Source: Schumannella sp. 10F1B-5-1
GTDB taxonomy: Bacteria > Actinomycetota > Actinomycetes > Actinomycetales > Microbacteriaceae
NCBI RefSeq assembly: GCF_006517535.1
Contig: NZ_VHQH01000001.1
Span: 1-64,000 of the forward strand
DNA length: 64,000 nt
Reading direction: 5' to 3'
The position numbers were made by a program, and so were the translations under genes. The notes under the pieces are model-generated. The model worked only from the letters and a program-made list of their open reading frames with translations. It searched no databases and was not told the origin of the DNA. Positions 45,415-54,223 of the stretch are shown here, piece by piece. Position 1 is the stretch's first letter. Each line of letters opens with the position of its first letter.

Positions 45415-46733
45415 CGGGCCGCCGCCTCGGTCGGCGCGGCGTCGCTCAGCGCGGCATCGGAGTGCGCGAGCGCGTCGTCGAGGGTGGATGCGATGCGCTC
45501 GAGCTCGGCATCCGTGGCGATCAGCGGCGGGGCGAGGAACAGCGAGGTGGGCTCGTCGCTCGTGCTGACCTTGACCCCGGCGGCCAGCATCGCGCGGGCG
45601 ACCAGGTCGGAGGGCTGGGTCTCGGTCGAGGTCGACTCCCACTCGCGCCAGTCCATGCCGACGAGCTCGATCGTCCAGTGCAGGCCGTCACCCGCGACGC
45701 GCTGCACCGAGGGGTGGCGCTCGGCGATCTCGCGCAGGCGGGCGGCGAGCAGCTCGCCCCCGGCGGCAGCGCGGGCGACCAGACCCTCGTCGCGCACGAC
45801 CCGCAGGTGGGCGCGCACGGCGTGCACCATCACGGGATGCCCGCGGAACGTCGAGTAGCTCTGCCACTTCACGCCGTCGAGCCGCTCGACGAGCTCCTTC
45901 GACAGCACGACCGCGCCGCCGGGCGCGGCGCCGCCCGCGATGGGCTTGCCGAGCGTGACGATGTCGGGTCGGCGCTCGCCCTTCTGGAACGCGAACCAGC
46001 TGCCGCCGCGGCCGAGGCCGGTGACGACCTCGTCGGCGATCCAGAGCGCTCCGGCGTCGGCGGCGGCGGTCGCGACCGCGTCCTGATAGGCGGCGTCGTG
46101 GTAGCGGCCGCCCTGCGTGTAGTCGACGATCACGGCGGCGGATCCGTCGAGCGCGGCGGCGAGCTGGGTCGGGTCGAGGGATGCGGCCGGCGCGGCCTCG
46201 CGCATCCAGATCGCCCCGTCGGGGGCGGCGATCGTGCGCACCTCGACGCCGGGCGCGGGCGCGCTGACGCCGGAGCCGTCGGTGTGCGAGAGCCCGCCGT
46301 GCCACTGCGGCTGCAGCGTCACGTCGCGGGCCAGGCCGACCAGCCCGTGGTACGCCCGCTCGCGCGCGACGACCGGCAGGCGGCCGGTCACCGACTGCGC
46401 GAGCGTGAGCGCGGTGTCGTTGACCTCGCTGCCCGAGAGCCCGAAGCGCAGGCCGCCGATCCAGTCGCCCTCGCCGGCGAAGGCGATGTCGATGAGCTCC
46501 TCGGCCGCAAGCTCGCGCTCGCGCCACGGCTGCGACTCGTTCGCGACCGGGAACCGCGCCGCCGTCACGATCGCCTCGACCATGGCCGGATGCGCGTGGC
46601 CCAGAGGCCCGCCGGTGTTCGATGCGTCGAGCAGCTGGCGGCCGTCGGAGGTGCGCAGGTAGGCGCCCTCGCCGCCGACGATCTCGAACGGCGGGGCGGC
46701 GAACGGGTCGGCTCCGTGCTGGATGAGGCGCAT
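45411..46733 (-). CDS. Class-III PLP aminotransferase (or aminomutase)
   Basis: The 440-residue protein has the class-III layout: GGPLGHAHPAMVEAI (~41-55), FGLSGSEVNDTALTLAQ (~95-111, PLP phosphate site), YHGLVG, ADEVVTGLGRGG (Asp contacting PLP nitrogen, ~215), and the PLP lysine in TLGKPIAGGAAPGGAV (~255). SGSE-type sequence and PIAGG resemble glutamate-1-semialdehyde aminomutase and beta-amino acid aminotransferases. The substrate is probably an amine or beta-amino acid. The ATG at 46733 follows GAAGGAG. A 104-base G-rich gap separates it from the acyl-CoA dehydrogenase gene upstream, and RidA follows with overlap. Confidence 0.9.
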   Translation of the reverse strand: MRLIQHGADPFAAPPFEIVGGEGAYLRTSDGRQLLDASNTGGPLGHAHPAMVEAIVTAARFPVANESQPWRERELAAEELIDIAFAGEGDWIGGLRFGLSGSEVNDTALTLAQSVTGRLPVVARERAYHGLVGLARDVTLQPQWHGGLSHTDGSGVSAPAPGVEVRTIAAPDGAIWMREAAPAASLDPTQLAAALDGSAAVIVDYTQGGRYHDAAYQDAVATAAADAGALWIADEVVTGLGRGGSWFAFQKGERRPDIVTLGKPIAGGAAPGGAVVLSKELVERLDGVKWQSYSTFRGHPVMVHAVRAHLRVVRDEGLVARAAAGGELLAARLREIAERHPSVQRVAGDGLHWTIELVGMDWREWESTSTETQPSDLVARAMLAAGVKVSTSDEPTSLFLAPPLIATDAELERIASTLDDALAHSDAALSDAAPTEAAAR

Positions 46734-46764
46734 GCGGCGCTCCTTCGGTGGGTCGAGGTGGTGC

Positions 46765-46780
46765 GGGTGGGGCGGGTGGG
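46765..46780 (+). other. G-quadruplex motif
   Basis: GGGTGGGGCGGGTGGG has four runs of three or more G separated by single bases, the strongest form of quadruplex motif. It sits in the 104-base gap between the acyl-CoA dehydrogenase (46838) and aminotransferase (46733) genes. The G-rich strand is the template for these minus-strand genes, so it could slow RNA polymerase; the RNA itself would be C-rich. Confidence 0.7.
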
Positions 46781-46837
46781 TCACGTGCAAGTCGGTCGGG
46801 TGCGGATGGTGCGGGTCGCGTCGGGTGCGGCCGCGCG

Positions 46838-48028
46838 TCAGACGAAGGCGCTCACGCCGGTCGCCCCGCGCGCGGTCACGAGGGCCGAGATCTCGTTCGT
46901 GCCCTCGTAGGTGTAGACGGCCTCGGCGTCGGCGAAGAAGCGCATGACGCCGGTGCTGAGCAGGATGCCGTTGCCCCCGCACAGCTCGCGGGCGAGCGCG
47001 ACGGTCTCGCGCATCCGGGCGCTGACGAAGTGCTTGGCCATGGCCGAGTCCTCGTCGCGATAGACGCCCTCCTCCTGCAGCTGGGCGAGGCGGGTGCACA
47101 TGCCGAGGCAGGCGGTGATGTTGCCGAGCATGCGCGCGACCTTCTCCTGCACGAGCTGGAAGCCGGCGAGCGGCCGCCCGAATTGCTCGCGCTCGCGCAC
47201 GTAGGCGAGCGCGGCCTCGTAGGCGCCGATCTGCACGCCGGTGGCGAGCCAGACGACGCTCGCGCGCATGTGGCGCAGCATCTCGGCCACGTCGCCGAAG
47301 CGCTCGACCCGGCCGAGCCGCAGTTCCTCGGGCACGCGCACGCCCTCGAGCGTGATGAGGGCGTTGTCGACGATGCGCAGGCTGCCCTTGCCGGCGATCT
47401 TCTCGATGCGCATCCCCGGGGTGCCGGTCGGCACGAGGAAGGCGCGCTGGCCGCGCCCGTCGGGCGAGTCGGCGTCGCGGGCGACGACGCAGACGTGGCT
47501 GGCGTAGGCCGCGCTGCCGATCCACATCTTCACGCCGTCGAGCACCCATTCGTCGCCGTCGCGGCGGGCGGTGGTCTGGATGCCGCGGGCCACGTCGCTG
47601 CCGTGGTCGGGCTCGGTGATCGCGAAGACGCCGGTCCACTCGTACGAGCGGATGCGGGGCATCCACTCGTCGCGCTGCTCGGGCGTCGCGCCGTGCAGCA
47701 CGGCCGAGGTGATCATGGTCGCCTGGCCGCTGAAGTAGGTGGCGACCCCGGCATCCACGCGGGCGATCTCCATGATGCGGAAGCCCTCGAACATCGGCCG
47801 CGGCACCTCGACGCCGGCCTCGAGCAGCTCGCGCGGCTGCAGCAGGCCGAGCTCGGCGAACTGGGCGGGCAGTCCGGCGGGGAACTCGCCGCGCTCCCAG
47901 TGGTCGTCGACGATGGGCGCGACCTCGGTCTCGAGGTGGGCGCGCAGGCGGGCGAGGGCGGCGCGCTCGGGGTCGCTCAGGAGCGACTCGTAGTCGTACA
48001 CGTCGGCGGTCTCATAGAGCCGGGTCAC
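46838..48028 (-). CDS. Acyl-CoA dehydrogenase (glutaryl-CoA dehydrogenase-like)
   Basis: The 396-residue flavoprotein has the ACAD motifs GVFAITEPDHGSDVA (~130-145, flavin/substrate site), WIGSAAYASHVCVVARD, REQFGRPLAGFQLVQEKVA (~285-303) and LCGGNGILLST. The catalytic base is the glutamate in TYEGTNEIS (~372), as in glutaryl- and short-branched-chain enzymes. It introduces an alpha-beta double bond in an acyl-CoA and passes electrons to ETF. The GTG at 48028 overlaps the MaoC gene by four bases. In context it could oxidise a ring- or chain-CoA ester made by the ligase at 59005 before hydration by the MaoC protein. Confidence 0.92.
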   Translation of the reverse strand: MTRLYETADVYDYESLLSDPERAALARLRAHLETEVAPIVDDHWERGEFPAGLPAQFAELGLLQPRELLEAGVEVPRPMFEGFRIMEIARVDAGVATYFSGQATMITSAVLHGATPEQRDEWMPRIRSYEWTGVFAITEPDHGSDVARGIQTTARRDGDEWVLDGVKMWIGSAAYASHVCVVARDADSPDGRGQRAFLVPTGTPGMRIEKIAGKGSLRIVDNALITLEGVRVPEELRLGRVERFGDVAEMLRHMRASVVWLATGVQIGAYEAALAYVREREQFGRPLAGFQLVQEKVARMLGNITACLGMCTRLAQLQEEGVYRDEDSAMAKHFVSARMRETVALARELCGGNGILLSTGVMRFFADAEAVYTYEGTNEISALVTARGATGVSAFV

Positions 48029-48570
48029 GGGATGCTCCGCTCGGGTTCGAGGAACAGGACGATGCTGGTGGCGACCGCGACGGGGCGGTCGGTGTCGGCG
48101 GCGAGGTCGGCGTGCAGCGCGATCTCGAGGTCGACGCGGGTGCCGCCATCGCGCGGGGTGATGGCGGCGACGCGGGCGGTCAGCGACAGGGCCGAGCCGA
48201 CGGGGATGCGCTGGATGAAGCGCACCCGGTCGAGGCCGTAGTTGACGGCCTGGGCGACGCCGGTGACCTCGAGCAGCTCGCCCCAGAAGCGGGCGACGAG
48301 CGAGAGCGCGAGGAAGCCGTGCACGATCGTGCCGCCGACCGCGGCCGCGCGGGCGGGGTCGACGTGGATCCACTGCTCGTCGCCGGTGAGGCGGGCGAAG
48401 TCGTCGACCTGGGCCTGGTCGATCACGACCGCCGAGCTCGGGCCGAGCTCGCGGCCGAGCAGGGTCGGCAGGTCGGCGAGGTCGACGGTCAGGGGGCCGG
48501 ATGCGGCGGCCCGGTCGGCGACGGTCGTCTCGCTCGCGTCGCCCGACTCACCCGCGCCGACCGAGCTCAC
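48025..48570 (-). CDS. MaoC-like hydratase/dehydratase
   Basis: The 181-residue hot-dog protein has the hydratase-2 motif: DFARLTGDEQWIHVDPARA (catalytic Asp and His, ~58-76) and GGTIVHGFLALSLVARF (~79-95). Such enzymes add water to trans-2-enoyl-CoA to give the (R)-3-hydroxyacyl-CoA, or catalyse the reverse. The first ~25 residues are disordered. It is translated between the SDR and acyl-CoA dehydrogenase genes with four-base overlaps at both ends (GTGA). Dehydrogenation, hydration and SDR oxidation thus form a neat beta-oxidation-like set without a classical FadB. Confidence 0.92.
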   Translation of the reverse strand: MSSVGAGESGDASETTVADRAAASGPLTVDLADLPTLLGRELGPSSAVVIDQAQVDDFARLTGDEQWIHVDPARAAAVGGTIVHGFLALSLVARFWGELLEVTGVAQAVNYGLDRVRFIQRIPVGSALSLTARVAAITPRDGGTRVDLEIALHADLAADTDRPVAVATSIVLFLEPERSIP

Positions 48571-49319
48571 AGGTCGAGCCCGCCGTCGACGTAGACGACC
48601 TGGCCGGTCACGAAGCCGGCCTCCTCGCTGGCGAGCCAGGCGATCGTCGCGGCGACGTCGGCGGGCTCGCCGACGCGGCGCACCGGCGTGATCGCGGCGG
48701 TCTGCGCACGGTACTCGTCAGGCTCCATGCCGACGCGGCGCGCGGTAGCATCCGTCATCTCGGTCGCGATGAACCCCGGGCCGACGGCGTTCGCGGTGAT
48801 GCCGAAGGGCCCGAGCTCGATCGCGAGCGTCTTGGTGAAGCCCTGCAGTCCGGCCTTCGCGGCGGAGTAGTTCGCCTGCCCGCGGTTGCCGGTCGCGGCG
48901 ACGCTCGTGAGCGACACGATGCGGCCGTAGCGCGCCGCCACCATGTGCCGCTGGGCGGCGCGCGCCATCAGGAAGGCGCCGCGCAGGTGCACGCCGATCA
49001 CGGCATCCCAGTCGTCGTCGCCCATGCGGAACAGCAGGTTGTCGCGCGTGATGCCGGCGTTGTTGACGAGCACGTCGACCGAGCCGAGCTCGGCCGCGAC
49101 CCCGTCGACGGCCGCGTCGACGCCGGCCGCGTCGGTCACGTCGACCGCGAAGCCGAGCGCCCCGGGCAGCTCGGCCGCGGCCGCCTCGGCCGCGTCGCCC
49201 GCGCGGTCGAGGATCGCGACCCGCGCGCCCTCGCCCGCCAGCCGCGCCGCGGTCGCCCGGCCGATGCCCCCCGCGCCGCCCGTGACGATCGCGACGCGGC
49301 CGTCGAAGCGACCGGTCAC
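48567..49319 (-). CDS. SDR, FabG-like 3-hydroxyacyl-CoA/ACP dehydrogenase
   Basis: The 250-residue SDR has TGGAGGIGRATAARL (~13-27), NNAGITRDNLLFRM (~88-101), the active-site Ser in SLTSVAATGNRGQ and YSAAKAGLQGFTK (Tyr/Lys, ~152-164), plus ANAVGPGFIATEM. NAGITRDNLLFRM is the FabG/PhaB hallmark. In fatty acid synthesis such enzymes reduce 3-ketoacyl-ACP; in this operon it more probably oxidises a 3-hydroxyacyl-CoA made by the MaoC protein (BadH of R. palustris is an SDR with this job on 2-hydroxycyclohexanecarboxyl-CoA). It starts with GTG and overlaps the hyuB-like gene. Confidence 0.92.
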   Translation of the reverse strand: MTGRFDGRVAIVTGGAGGIGRATAARLAGEGARVAILDRAGDAAEAAAAELPGALGFAVDVTDAAGVDAAVDGVAAELGSVDVLVNNAGITRDNLLFRMGDDDWDAVIGVHLRGAFLMARAAQRHMVAARYGRIVSLTSVAATGNRGQANYSAAKAGLQGFTKTLAIELGPFGITANAVGPGFIATEMTDATARRVGMEPDEYRAQTAAITPVRRVGEPADVAATIAWLASEEAGFVTGQVVYVDGGLDL

Positions 49320-51106
49320 GCGATGGCCCCCGCCACCGCATCCACCGGCTCGCCGGCGCGCGTCGCGACGAGCTCGCCGTCCGGGCGCCCGGGCTCGGCG
49401 ACGACGCTGACGCCGTAGTCGCGCTCGGCTGCCGCGGCGGTGATGTAGCCGTCGTCGAGGTCGGCCTGGATGCTCGCGAGCGAGCGCTGGGCCGGGTCGC
49501 CGTATCCGCCCGCCCCCGCGCAGCTCAGCGTGAGCCGCGAGCCGGCGCGGAACGAGGTCGGCGGCGTCTTGCTCGACAGCACCTCGACGCGCCCGTCGGG
49601 ATGCGTGAGCTCGAAATGGGCGTTGCCGCCGGCCCCGCCGCCGAGCAGGCCGTAAGGCCGGCTGACGTCGCGGTCGGAGACGATCGTGACGGTGACGTCT
49701 TCGGTGAACTCGAGCCGGCGGGTGATGCCGCTGCCGCCGCGGGTGCGGCCCGCTCCCCCGCCGTCGGTCGTGATGCCGTAGCCGAGGATGCGCACCGGGT
49801 GCGTCGCCTCGAGCAGCTCGTTGGGCGTGTTGCCGGTGTTGCCGATGCTCGTGCGACGGGCGTGGGCGCCGTCGACGCCGAGGCTGGCGCCCTGGCCGGC
49901 GCCGTGCACCTCGTACATGATCGCGTCGTCGGCGACGTTCTCGCGGGCGACGAGCAGCACCGTCGCACTGCCGGTGCCGGCCGCGGGAACCCGGTCGGGC
50001 ACGGCCTGCGCCAGGCAGCCGAGCACGACGTCGGCGATGCGGGCGCTCGTCTCGTGGTTGCCCGAGACGACCGGCGCGGGGGCGTGCGGGTTCACGATCG
50101 TGCCCTCGGGCGCGATGATCGTGACCGGCCGGTACGACCCCGAGTTGGAGGCGCTGTGCGGCTCGGCGAGCGCCTTCAGCGCGAAGAACGTGGCCGAGTG
50201 GGTGACGCCGAGCGGCGAGTTCATGCCGCCGATCGACTGCTTCGACGAGCCGCCGTAGTCGATCGTGACCTCGTCGTCGGCGACCGTGACGGTGCCGCGG
50301 ATCGTGATCGGCGCGGGGTCGAAGCTGTCGCCGTCGCAGGTGTCCTCGAAGACGTAGACGCCGTCGGGGATCTCGCGGAACGCCGCGCGGGCGCGCTGCT
50401 CGCTCACGTCGAGCACCTGGGCCATGGCCTGCACGACCACGTCGGTGCCGTAGCGCTCGCAGTAGTCGACGAGGCGTCGCTCGGCGGCGAGGCATCCGGC
50501 ATACTGCGAGCGCATGTCGCCGAGGCGCTCCTGCGGGTTGCGCACGTTGTGGGTGAGGATGTCGAGCACCTCGGTCACGACCTGGCCCTCGCGGTAGAGG
50601 CGCACCGGAGGGATGCGGATGCCCTCGCCGAAGATGTCCTTCGCGAGCGTGTAGTAGCTGCCCGGCGCCGGCCCGCCGATGTCGACGTAGTGGCCGCGCA
50701 CGGCGGCGAAGGCGATGAGCTTCTCGTCGGCGAAGATCGGCTTCGCCATGAAGAAGTCGGGCATGTGGTTGTTGCCCTGATACGGGTCGTTCTGCAGCAG
50801 CACGTCGCCCGGACGGATCGTCTCGGCCGGGATGCGGGCGAGCATCCCGCGCAGCGACATCGGCATGCTGGCGAGGTGGATCGGGATGTCGCCGACGCCC
50901 TGCGCGACGATGTCGCCGTTCGCGTCAAGCAGCCCGCACGACAGATCGCCGGCCTCGCGCCACAGGTTCGAGTAGGCGGTGCGCAGCACGACGGCCTTCA
51001 TCTCGGCGACGGCCGTGCGCAGGCCCGCGTCGAGCACCGACAGGGTGATGGGGTCGAGCGGCGCGCGGTGCTGTTCGTCCGTGGGCGCCGGGGCGGTGAT
51101 GGTCAT
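49316..51106 (-). CDS. Hydantoinase B / oxoprolinase-type subunit
   Basis: The 596-residue protein is HyuB-like: DPITLSVLDAGLRTAVAEMK (~18-37), SMPMSLRGMLAR, LLQNDPYQGNNHMPDFFM (~104-122), GGSSKQSIGGMNSPLGVTH (~277-296) and GAGGYGDPAQRS near the end. With the A subunit it forms ATP-dependent cyclic-amide hydrolases (N-methylhydantoinase, 5-oxoprolinase) or related carboxylases (acetone, acetophenone). The ATG overlaps the stop of the A-subunit gene by four bases. No gamma subunit of acetone carboxylase is nearby, so a hydantoinase-like hydrolysis or an acetophenone-carboxylase-like reaction is more probable. The substrate cannot be named. Confidence 0.92.
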   Translation of the reverse strand: MTITAPAPTDEQHRAPLDPITLSVLDAGLRTAVAEMKAVVLRTAYSNLWREAGDLSCGLLDANGDIVAQGVGDIPIHLASMPMSLRGMLARIPAETIRPGDVLLQNDPYQGNNHMPDFFMAKPIFADEKLIAFAAVRGHYVDIGGPAPGSYYTLAKDIFGEGIRIPPVRLYREGQVVTEVLDILTHNVRNPQERLGDMRSQYAGCLAAERRLVDYCERYGTDVVVQAMAQVLDVSEQRARAAFREIPDGVYVFEDTCDGDSFDPAPITIRGTVTVADDEVTIDYGGSSKQSIGGMNSPLGVTHSATFFALKALAEPHSASNSGSYRPVTIIAPEGTIVNPHAPAPVVSGNHETSARIADVVLGCLAQAVPDRVPAAGTGSATVLLVARENVADDAIMYEVHGAGQGASLGVDGAHARRTSIGNTGNTPNELLEATHPVRILGYGITTDGGGAGRTRGGSGITRRLEFTEDVTVTIVSDRDVSRPYGLLGGGAGGNAHFELTHPDGRVEVLSSKTPPTSFRAGSRLTLSCAGAGGYGDPAQRSLASIQADLDDGYITAAAAERDYGVSVVAEPGRPDGELVATRAGEPVDAVAGAIA

Positions 51107-53154
51107 GCTCGTCCTTCCAGCTGCATCAGGAGGTTGCCGAAGCCGTCGACGCGGGTCACGGTGCGCGGCGGCACGACGACGGTGGTGTTGTCGGAGTCGA
51201 CGATCGCGGCGCCGCGGATGACGTCGCCGGGGCGCAGGTCGGCGCGCTGGTAGCGCGGCACGGCCGCGGTCTCGGTGGCACTGACGACGAGGTCGCGCGT
51301 GCCGTCGGCGACGGGCGTGGTCTCGCCGGTGATCTCGACCGGCGGCACGTCGGTGCGGGTCAGCGTGCCGACACCGCTGACGCGGGCGACGACGACGTCG
51401 ATCTGCTCGTCGTCGACGCGGAAGCCGTTGACCTGCTCGTGCATGCGGTGGAACCGCTCGGCGACCTCGGCCGACCATCCCGGCGTCAGGGCGCCCGAGA
51501 CGGGCACCGTGATCGCCGAGTTCTGGCCGGAGTAGTGCAGGTCGAGCGCCTGCACGAACGACTGCGCGCTCACGCCCTCGGCGGTCAGCTCCTCGGCCGC
51601 CTTGCCCGCGAGCTCGGCGAAGGTCTGCGCGAGCGCCGACTCGATGCCGTCGCCGAGCGGCGCCATGAAGCTCGCGGCGTGGTTGTGCACGACATCCGAG
51701 ACGACCAGGCCGACGGCCGAGAGCACGCCCGCGACGGGCGGCACGATGACGGTCGGGATGGCCAGCTCGAGCGCGATGTCGGCGGCGTGCATCGGGCCGG
51801 CGCCGCCGAAGGCGCTGAGCGCGAAGCGGCGCGGGTCGTGGCCGCGGCCGACCGAGACGGCGCGCACGGCGCCCGCCATGGCGGCGTTCGAGATGCGGCG
51901 GATGCCGAGCGCGGTCTCGACGGCGCTGAGCCCGAGCTCGCGGCCGAGCGTCTCGCAGGCGGCGAGCGCGGCGGCGCGGTCGATGCGCACGTCGTCGCCG
52001 AGCAGCGTGCCGTCGGCCAGGATGCCCAGCACGACGTTCGCGTCGGTGACGGTCGGCTGCGTTCCTCCGCGGCCGTAGGCGGCGGGGCCGGGGCGGGCGC
52101 CGGCCGACGCGGGGCCGACCAGGAACTGGCCGCCGCTGTCGACGTGGGCGATGCTGCCGCCGCCCGTGCCGATGGTCTCGATGTCGACGGTCGGCACCTG
52201 CACGGGCAGATCCATCGACATCGAGGTCGTGGTGAGCGGGATCTGCTGCTCGGCGACGAGGCAGACGTCGAAGCTGGTGCCGCCCATGTCGACGGTGATC
52301 GTGTTCGGGATGCCGGTCTGCTGCGAGATCAGACGGCCCGCGACGACGCCGCCGCTGGGGCCCGACAGGAGCAGGTTGACCGGGGTCTCGGCCGCGAGGC
52401 GGGTCGAGGTGACGCCGCCGTTCGACTGCATGATCCAGGTGCGCAGCTCGGAGTCGAACTCCTCGACGCGCGCCTCGAGCTCGTCGAGGTAGGGCGCGCA
52501 GACCGGCTTGAGGTAGGCGTTGAGCACGGTGGTCGAGGTGCGCTCGAACTCGCGCACCTGCGGCAGCACCTCGCTCGAGAGCGAGATCTGCAGCTCGGGC
52601 AGAACGGCGGAGAGGATCTCGGCCGTGCGCTGCTCGTGCCGCGCATCCCGGTAGGAGTAGAGGTAGCTGACGGCGACGCTCGTGATGCCGCGGCGGCGCA
52701 GCACCTCGGCGATCTCGGCCACGGCGGCCTCGTCGAGCGGCTCGACCTCGACGCCGTCGCCGTCGAGACGGCCGCCGACCTCGAAGCGGTCGCGGCGGGC
52801 GACGAGCGGCGCGCTGCCCGGGTCGAGGAGGTCGTAGAGCGCGTGTGCGGGGCGCGTGAGGCGGCCGATCTCGAGCACGTCGCGGAAGCCCTCGGTCGTG
52901 ATGAGGGCGATGCGCGGCCCGTTGCGCTCGAGGCTGAGGTTGGTGCCGATCGTCGTGCCGTGCACGAGGTCGCGGATGCCGACGCGCTGCTCGGCGGCGG
53001 CCAGCTCGACCACGCGGCGCGCGGCGGCGACGACGGCGCCGGCCGGGTCGTGGGCTCGCGACGAGACCTTGGCGCTCGAGACCAGGCCGGTCTCCTCGTC
53101 CCAGAGCACGGCGTCGGTGAACGTCCCGCCCGCGTCGATGCCGATCCGCTTCAC
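51103..53154 (-). CDS. Hydantoinase A / oxoprolinase-type ATPase subunit
   Basis: The 683-residue protein begins KRIGIDAGGTFTDAVLWD, the actin-like ATP loop, and includes VHGTTIGTNLSLERNG, SNGGVTSTRLAAETPVNLLLSGPSGG in two motif parts (~265-290), TVDMGGTSFDVCLV (~305) and GGAGPMHAADIALEL (~465). It is the ATP-using subunit that phosphorylates the substrate amide or ketone. The GTG at 53154 has AGGGAGA five bases upstream and gives the normal family N terminus; an ATG at 53187 would add 11 residues without a ribosome-binding site. It is the first gene of the leftward operon and faces the crotonase gene across a palindromic operator. Confidence 0.92.
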   Translation of the reverse strand: MKRIGIDAGGTFTDAVLWDEETGLVSSAKVSSRAHDPAGAVVAAARRVVELAAAEQRVGIRDLVHGTTIGTNLSLERNGPRIALITTEGFRDVLEIGRLTRPAHALYDLLDPGSAPLVARRDRFEVGGRLDGDGVEVEPLDEAAVAEIAEVLRRRGITSVAVSYLYSYRDARHEQRTAEILSAVLPELQISLSSEVLPQVREFERTSTTVLNAYLKPVCAPYLDELEARVEEFDSELRTWIMQSNGGVTSTRLAAETPVNLLLSGPSGGVVAGRLISQQTGIPNTITVDMGGTSFDVCLVAEQQIPLTTTSMSMDLPVQVPTVDIETIGTGGGSIAHVDSGGQFLVGPASAGARPGPAAYGRGGTQPTVTDANVVLGILADGTLLGDDVRIDRAAALAACETLGRELGLSAVETALGIRRISNAAMAGAVRAVSVGRGHDPRRFALSAFGGAGPMHAADIALELAIPTVIVPPVAGVLSAVGLVVSDVVHNHAASFMAPLGDGIESALAQTFAELAGKAAEELTAEGVSAQSFVQALDLHYSGQNSAITVPVSGALTPGWSAEVAERFHRMHEQVNGFRVDDEQIDVVVARVSGVGTLTRTDVPPVEITGETTPVADGTRDLVVSATETAAVPRYQRADLRPGDVIRGAAIVDSDNTTVVVPPRTVTRVDGFGNLLMQLEGRA

Positions 53155-53203
53155 GCTGTCTCCCTGCTTGGCTGGCGATCTTCCCATCTAGTGGAAGTCG
53201 CGT

Positions 53204-53219
53204 TCACTCTATAGAATGA
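53204..53219. promoter_or_regulatory. Candidate IclR operator between hyuA-like and crotonase genes
   Basis: TCACTCTATAGAATGA is a 16-base near-perfect palindrome (one mismatched pair) and the main AT-rich spot of the 136-base divergent spacer. It overlaps a TATAGA-type -10 for the leftward operon. An iclR gene is second in the rightward operon, so this is the likely site from which that regulator controls both directions. Confidence 0.6.
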
Positions 53220-53290
53220 CGATAGGCGTCGCGGTCTGCGAACGTCAACACCCGTCGCGAAGTCGGCGGCATCCGATCGAAGGAGCACCC

Positions 53291-54187
53291 GTGTCCGACC
53301 CGAACCCCGCCGCCCCGACCTCCCCCGCGACGACCGACGCGAGCCCTGCCGGCACCGTCGACGACCTCGCGGCCGAGACCTGGACCGCGAGCGGCGACTA
53401 CCGCGACATCTCCTACCGCACGACCGCCGACGGCATCGCCCTCATCACGATCGAGCGGCCCGAGGTGCGCAACGCCTTCCGACCGCTCACGAGCGCCGAG
53501 CTCGTGCACGCCGTCGCGCGCGCCCGCCACGACCGCGCCGTGCGCGTCGTGCTGCTGCGCGGCGCCGGCGATCGCGCCTTCTGCTCGGGCGCCGACCTCT
53601 CGGCCCGCGCGCACGGCGAGGCGGATGCCGCATCCCCCATCGCCCCCGCCAGCGTGATCGACTTGCAGTTCGCGATCCGCCGCATCGAGAAGCCCGTGAT
53701 CGCGCTCGTCGCCGGCTACGCGGTCGGCGGCGGCCAGGTGCTGCACCAGGTCTGCGACCTCAGCATCGCCGCCGACAACGCCGTGTTCGGCCAGGTCGGC
53801 CCCCGCGTCGGCAGCTTCGACGGCGGCTACGGCATCAACCTGCTCGCCAAGCAGGTCGGCCACAAGCGCGCCAAGGAGATCTGGTTCCTCTGCCGCCGCT
53901 ACGACGCCGAGCGCGCGCTCGACTGGGGCCTGGTCAACACGGTCGTTCCCGTCGCCGACCTGCTCGCCGAGGGCGTCAGCTGGGCACGCGAGCTGATCGC
54001 GATGTCGCCCGCCGCGCTGCGCATGCTCAAGAGCAGCGTCAACGCCGAAGAGGATGGGCTGGGCGGCGTCGCGCAGCTCGCCAACGACGCCTGCACGCTC
54101 TACTACGGCACCGACGAGGCCGCCGAGGGCGCCGCCGCGTTCCTCGAGAAGCGGGCGCCCGAGTTCGACGATAAGTTCGCGTTCTGA
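53291..54187 (+). CDS. MenB/BadI-like crotonase (ring-forming or ring-opening enoyl-CoA hydratase family)
   Basis: The 298-residue crotonase has the CoA/oxyanion segment RGAGDRAFCSGADLS (~93-107) and VAGYAVGGGQVLHQVCDLSIAA (in two motif halves, ~140-160). GQVGPRVGSFDGGYG (~175) carries the Asp, and LYYGTDEAAEG (~277) the Tyr, both used by MenB and BadI. MenB makes dihydroxynaphthoyl-CoA; BadI hydrolyses 2-ketocyclohexanecarboxyl-CoA to pimeloyl-CoA by the reverse type of Claisen chemistry. Sequence is nearer MenB in places, but no men gene is close, while ligase, ACAD, hydratase and SDR genes are. The GTG at 53291 follows GAAGGAG; a ~45-residue disordered N terminus is unusual. Confidence 0.85.
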   Translation: MSDPNPAAPTSPATTDASPAGTVDDLAAETWTASGDYRDISYRTTADGIALITIERPEVRNAFRPLTSAELVHAVARARHDRAVRVVLLRGAGDRAFCSGADLSARAHGEADAASPIAPASVIDLQFAIRRIEKPVIALVAGYAVGGGQVLHQVCDLSIAADNAVFGQVGPRVGSFDGGYGINLLAKQVGHKRAKEIWFLCRRYDAERALDWGLVNTVVPVADLLAEGVSWARELIAMSPAALRMLKSSVNAEEDGLGGVAQLANDACTLYYGTDEAAEGAAAFLEKRAPEFDDKFAF

Positions 54188-54223
54188 CCCCGCCCGACCG
54201 GCCCGACAGCGACGAGGACAGAC

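Noticed and set aside
49316-53154. Acetone carboxylase
   Set aside because: The A and B subunits are of the hydantoinase type, but there is no gamma subunit gene, and the motifs are shared by the whole hydantoinase/oxoprolinase family.
53291-54187. Naming the crotonase menB and the region menaquinone biosynthesis
   Set aside because: No menA, C, D, E or F gene is nearby; the ligase and other enzymes fit catabolism. The Asp and Tyr are shared by MenB and BadI and do not decide.
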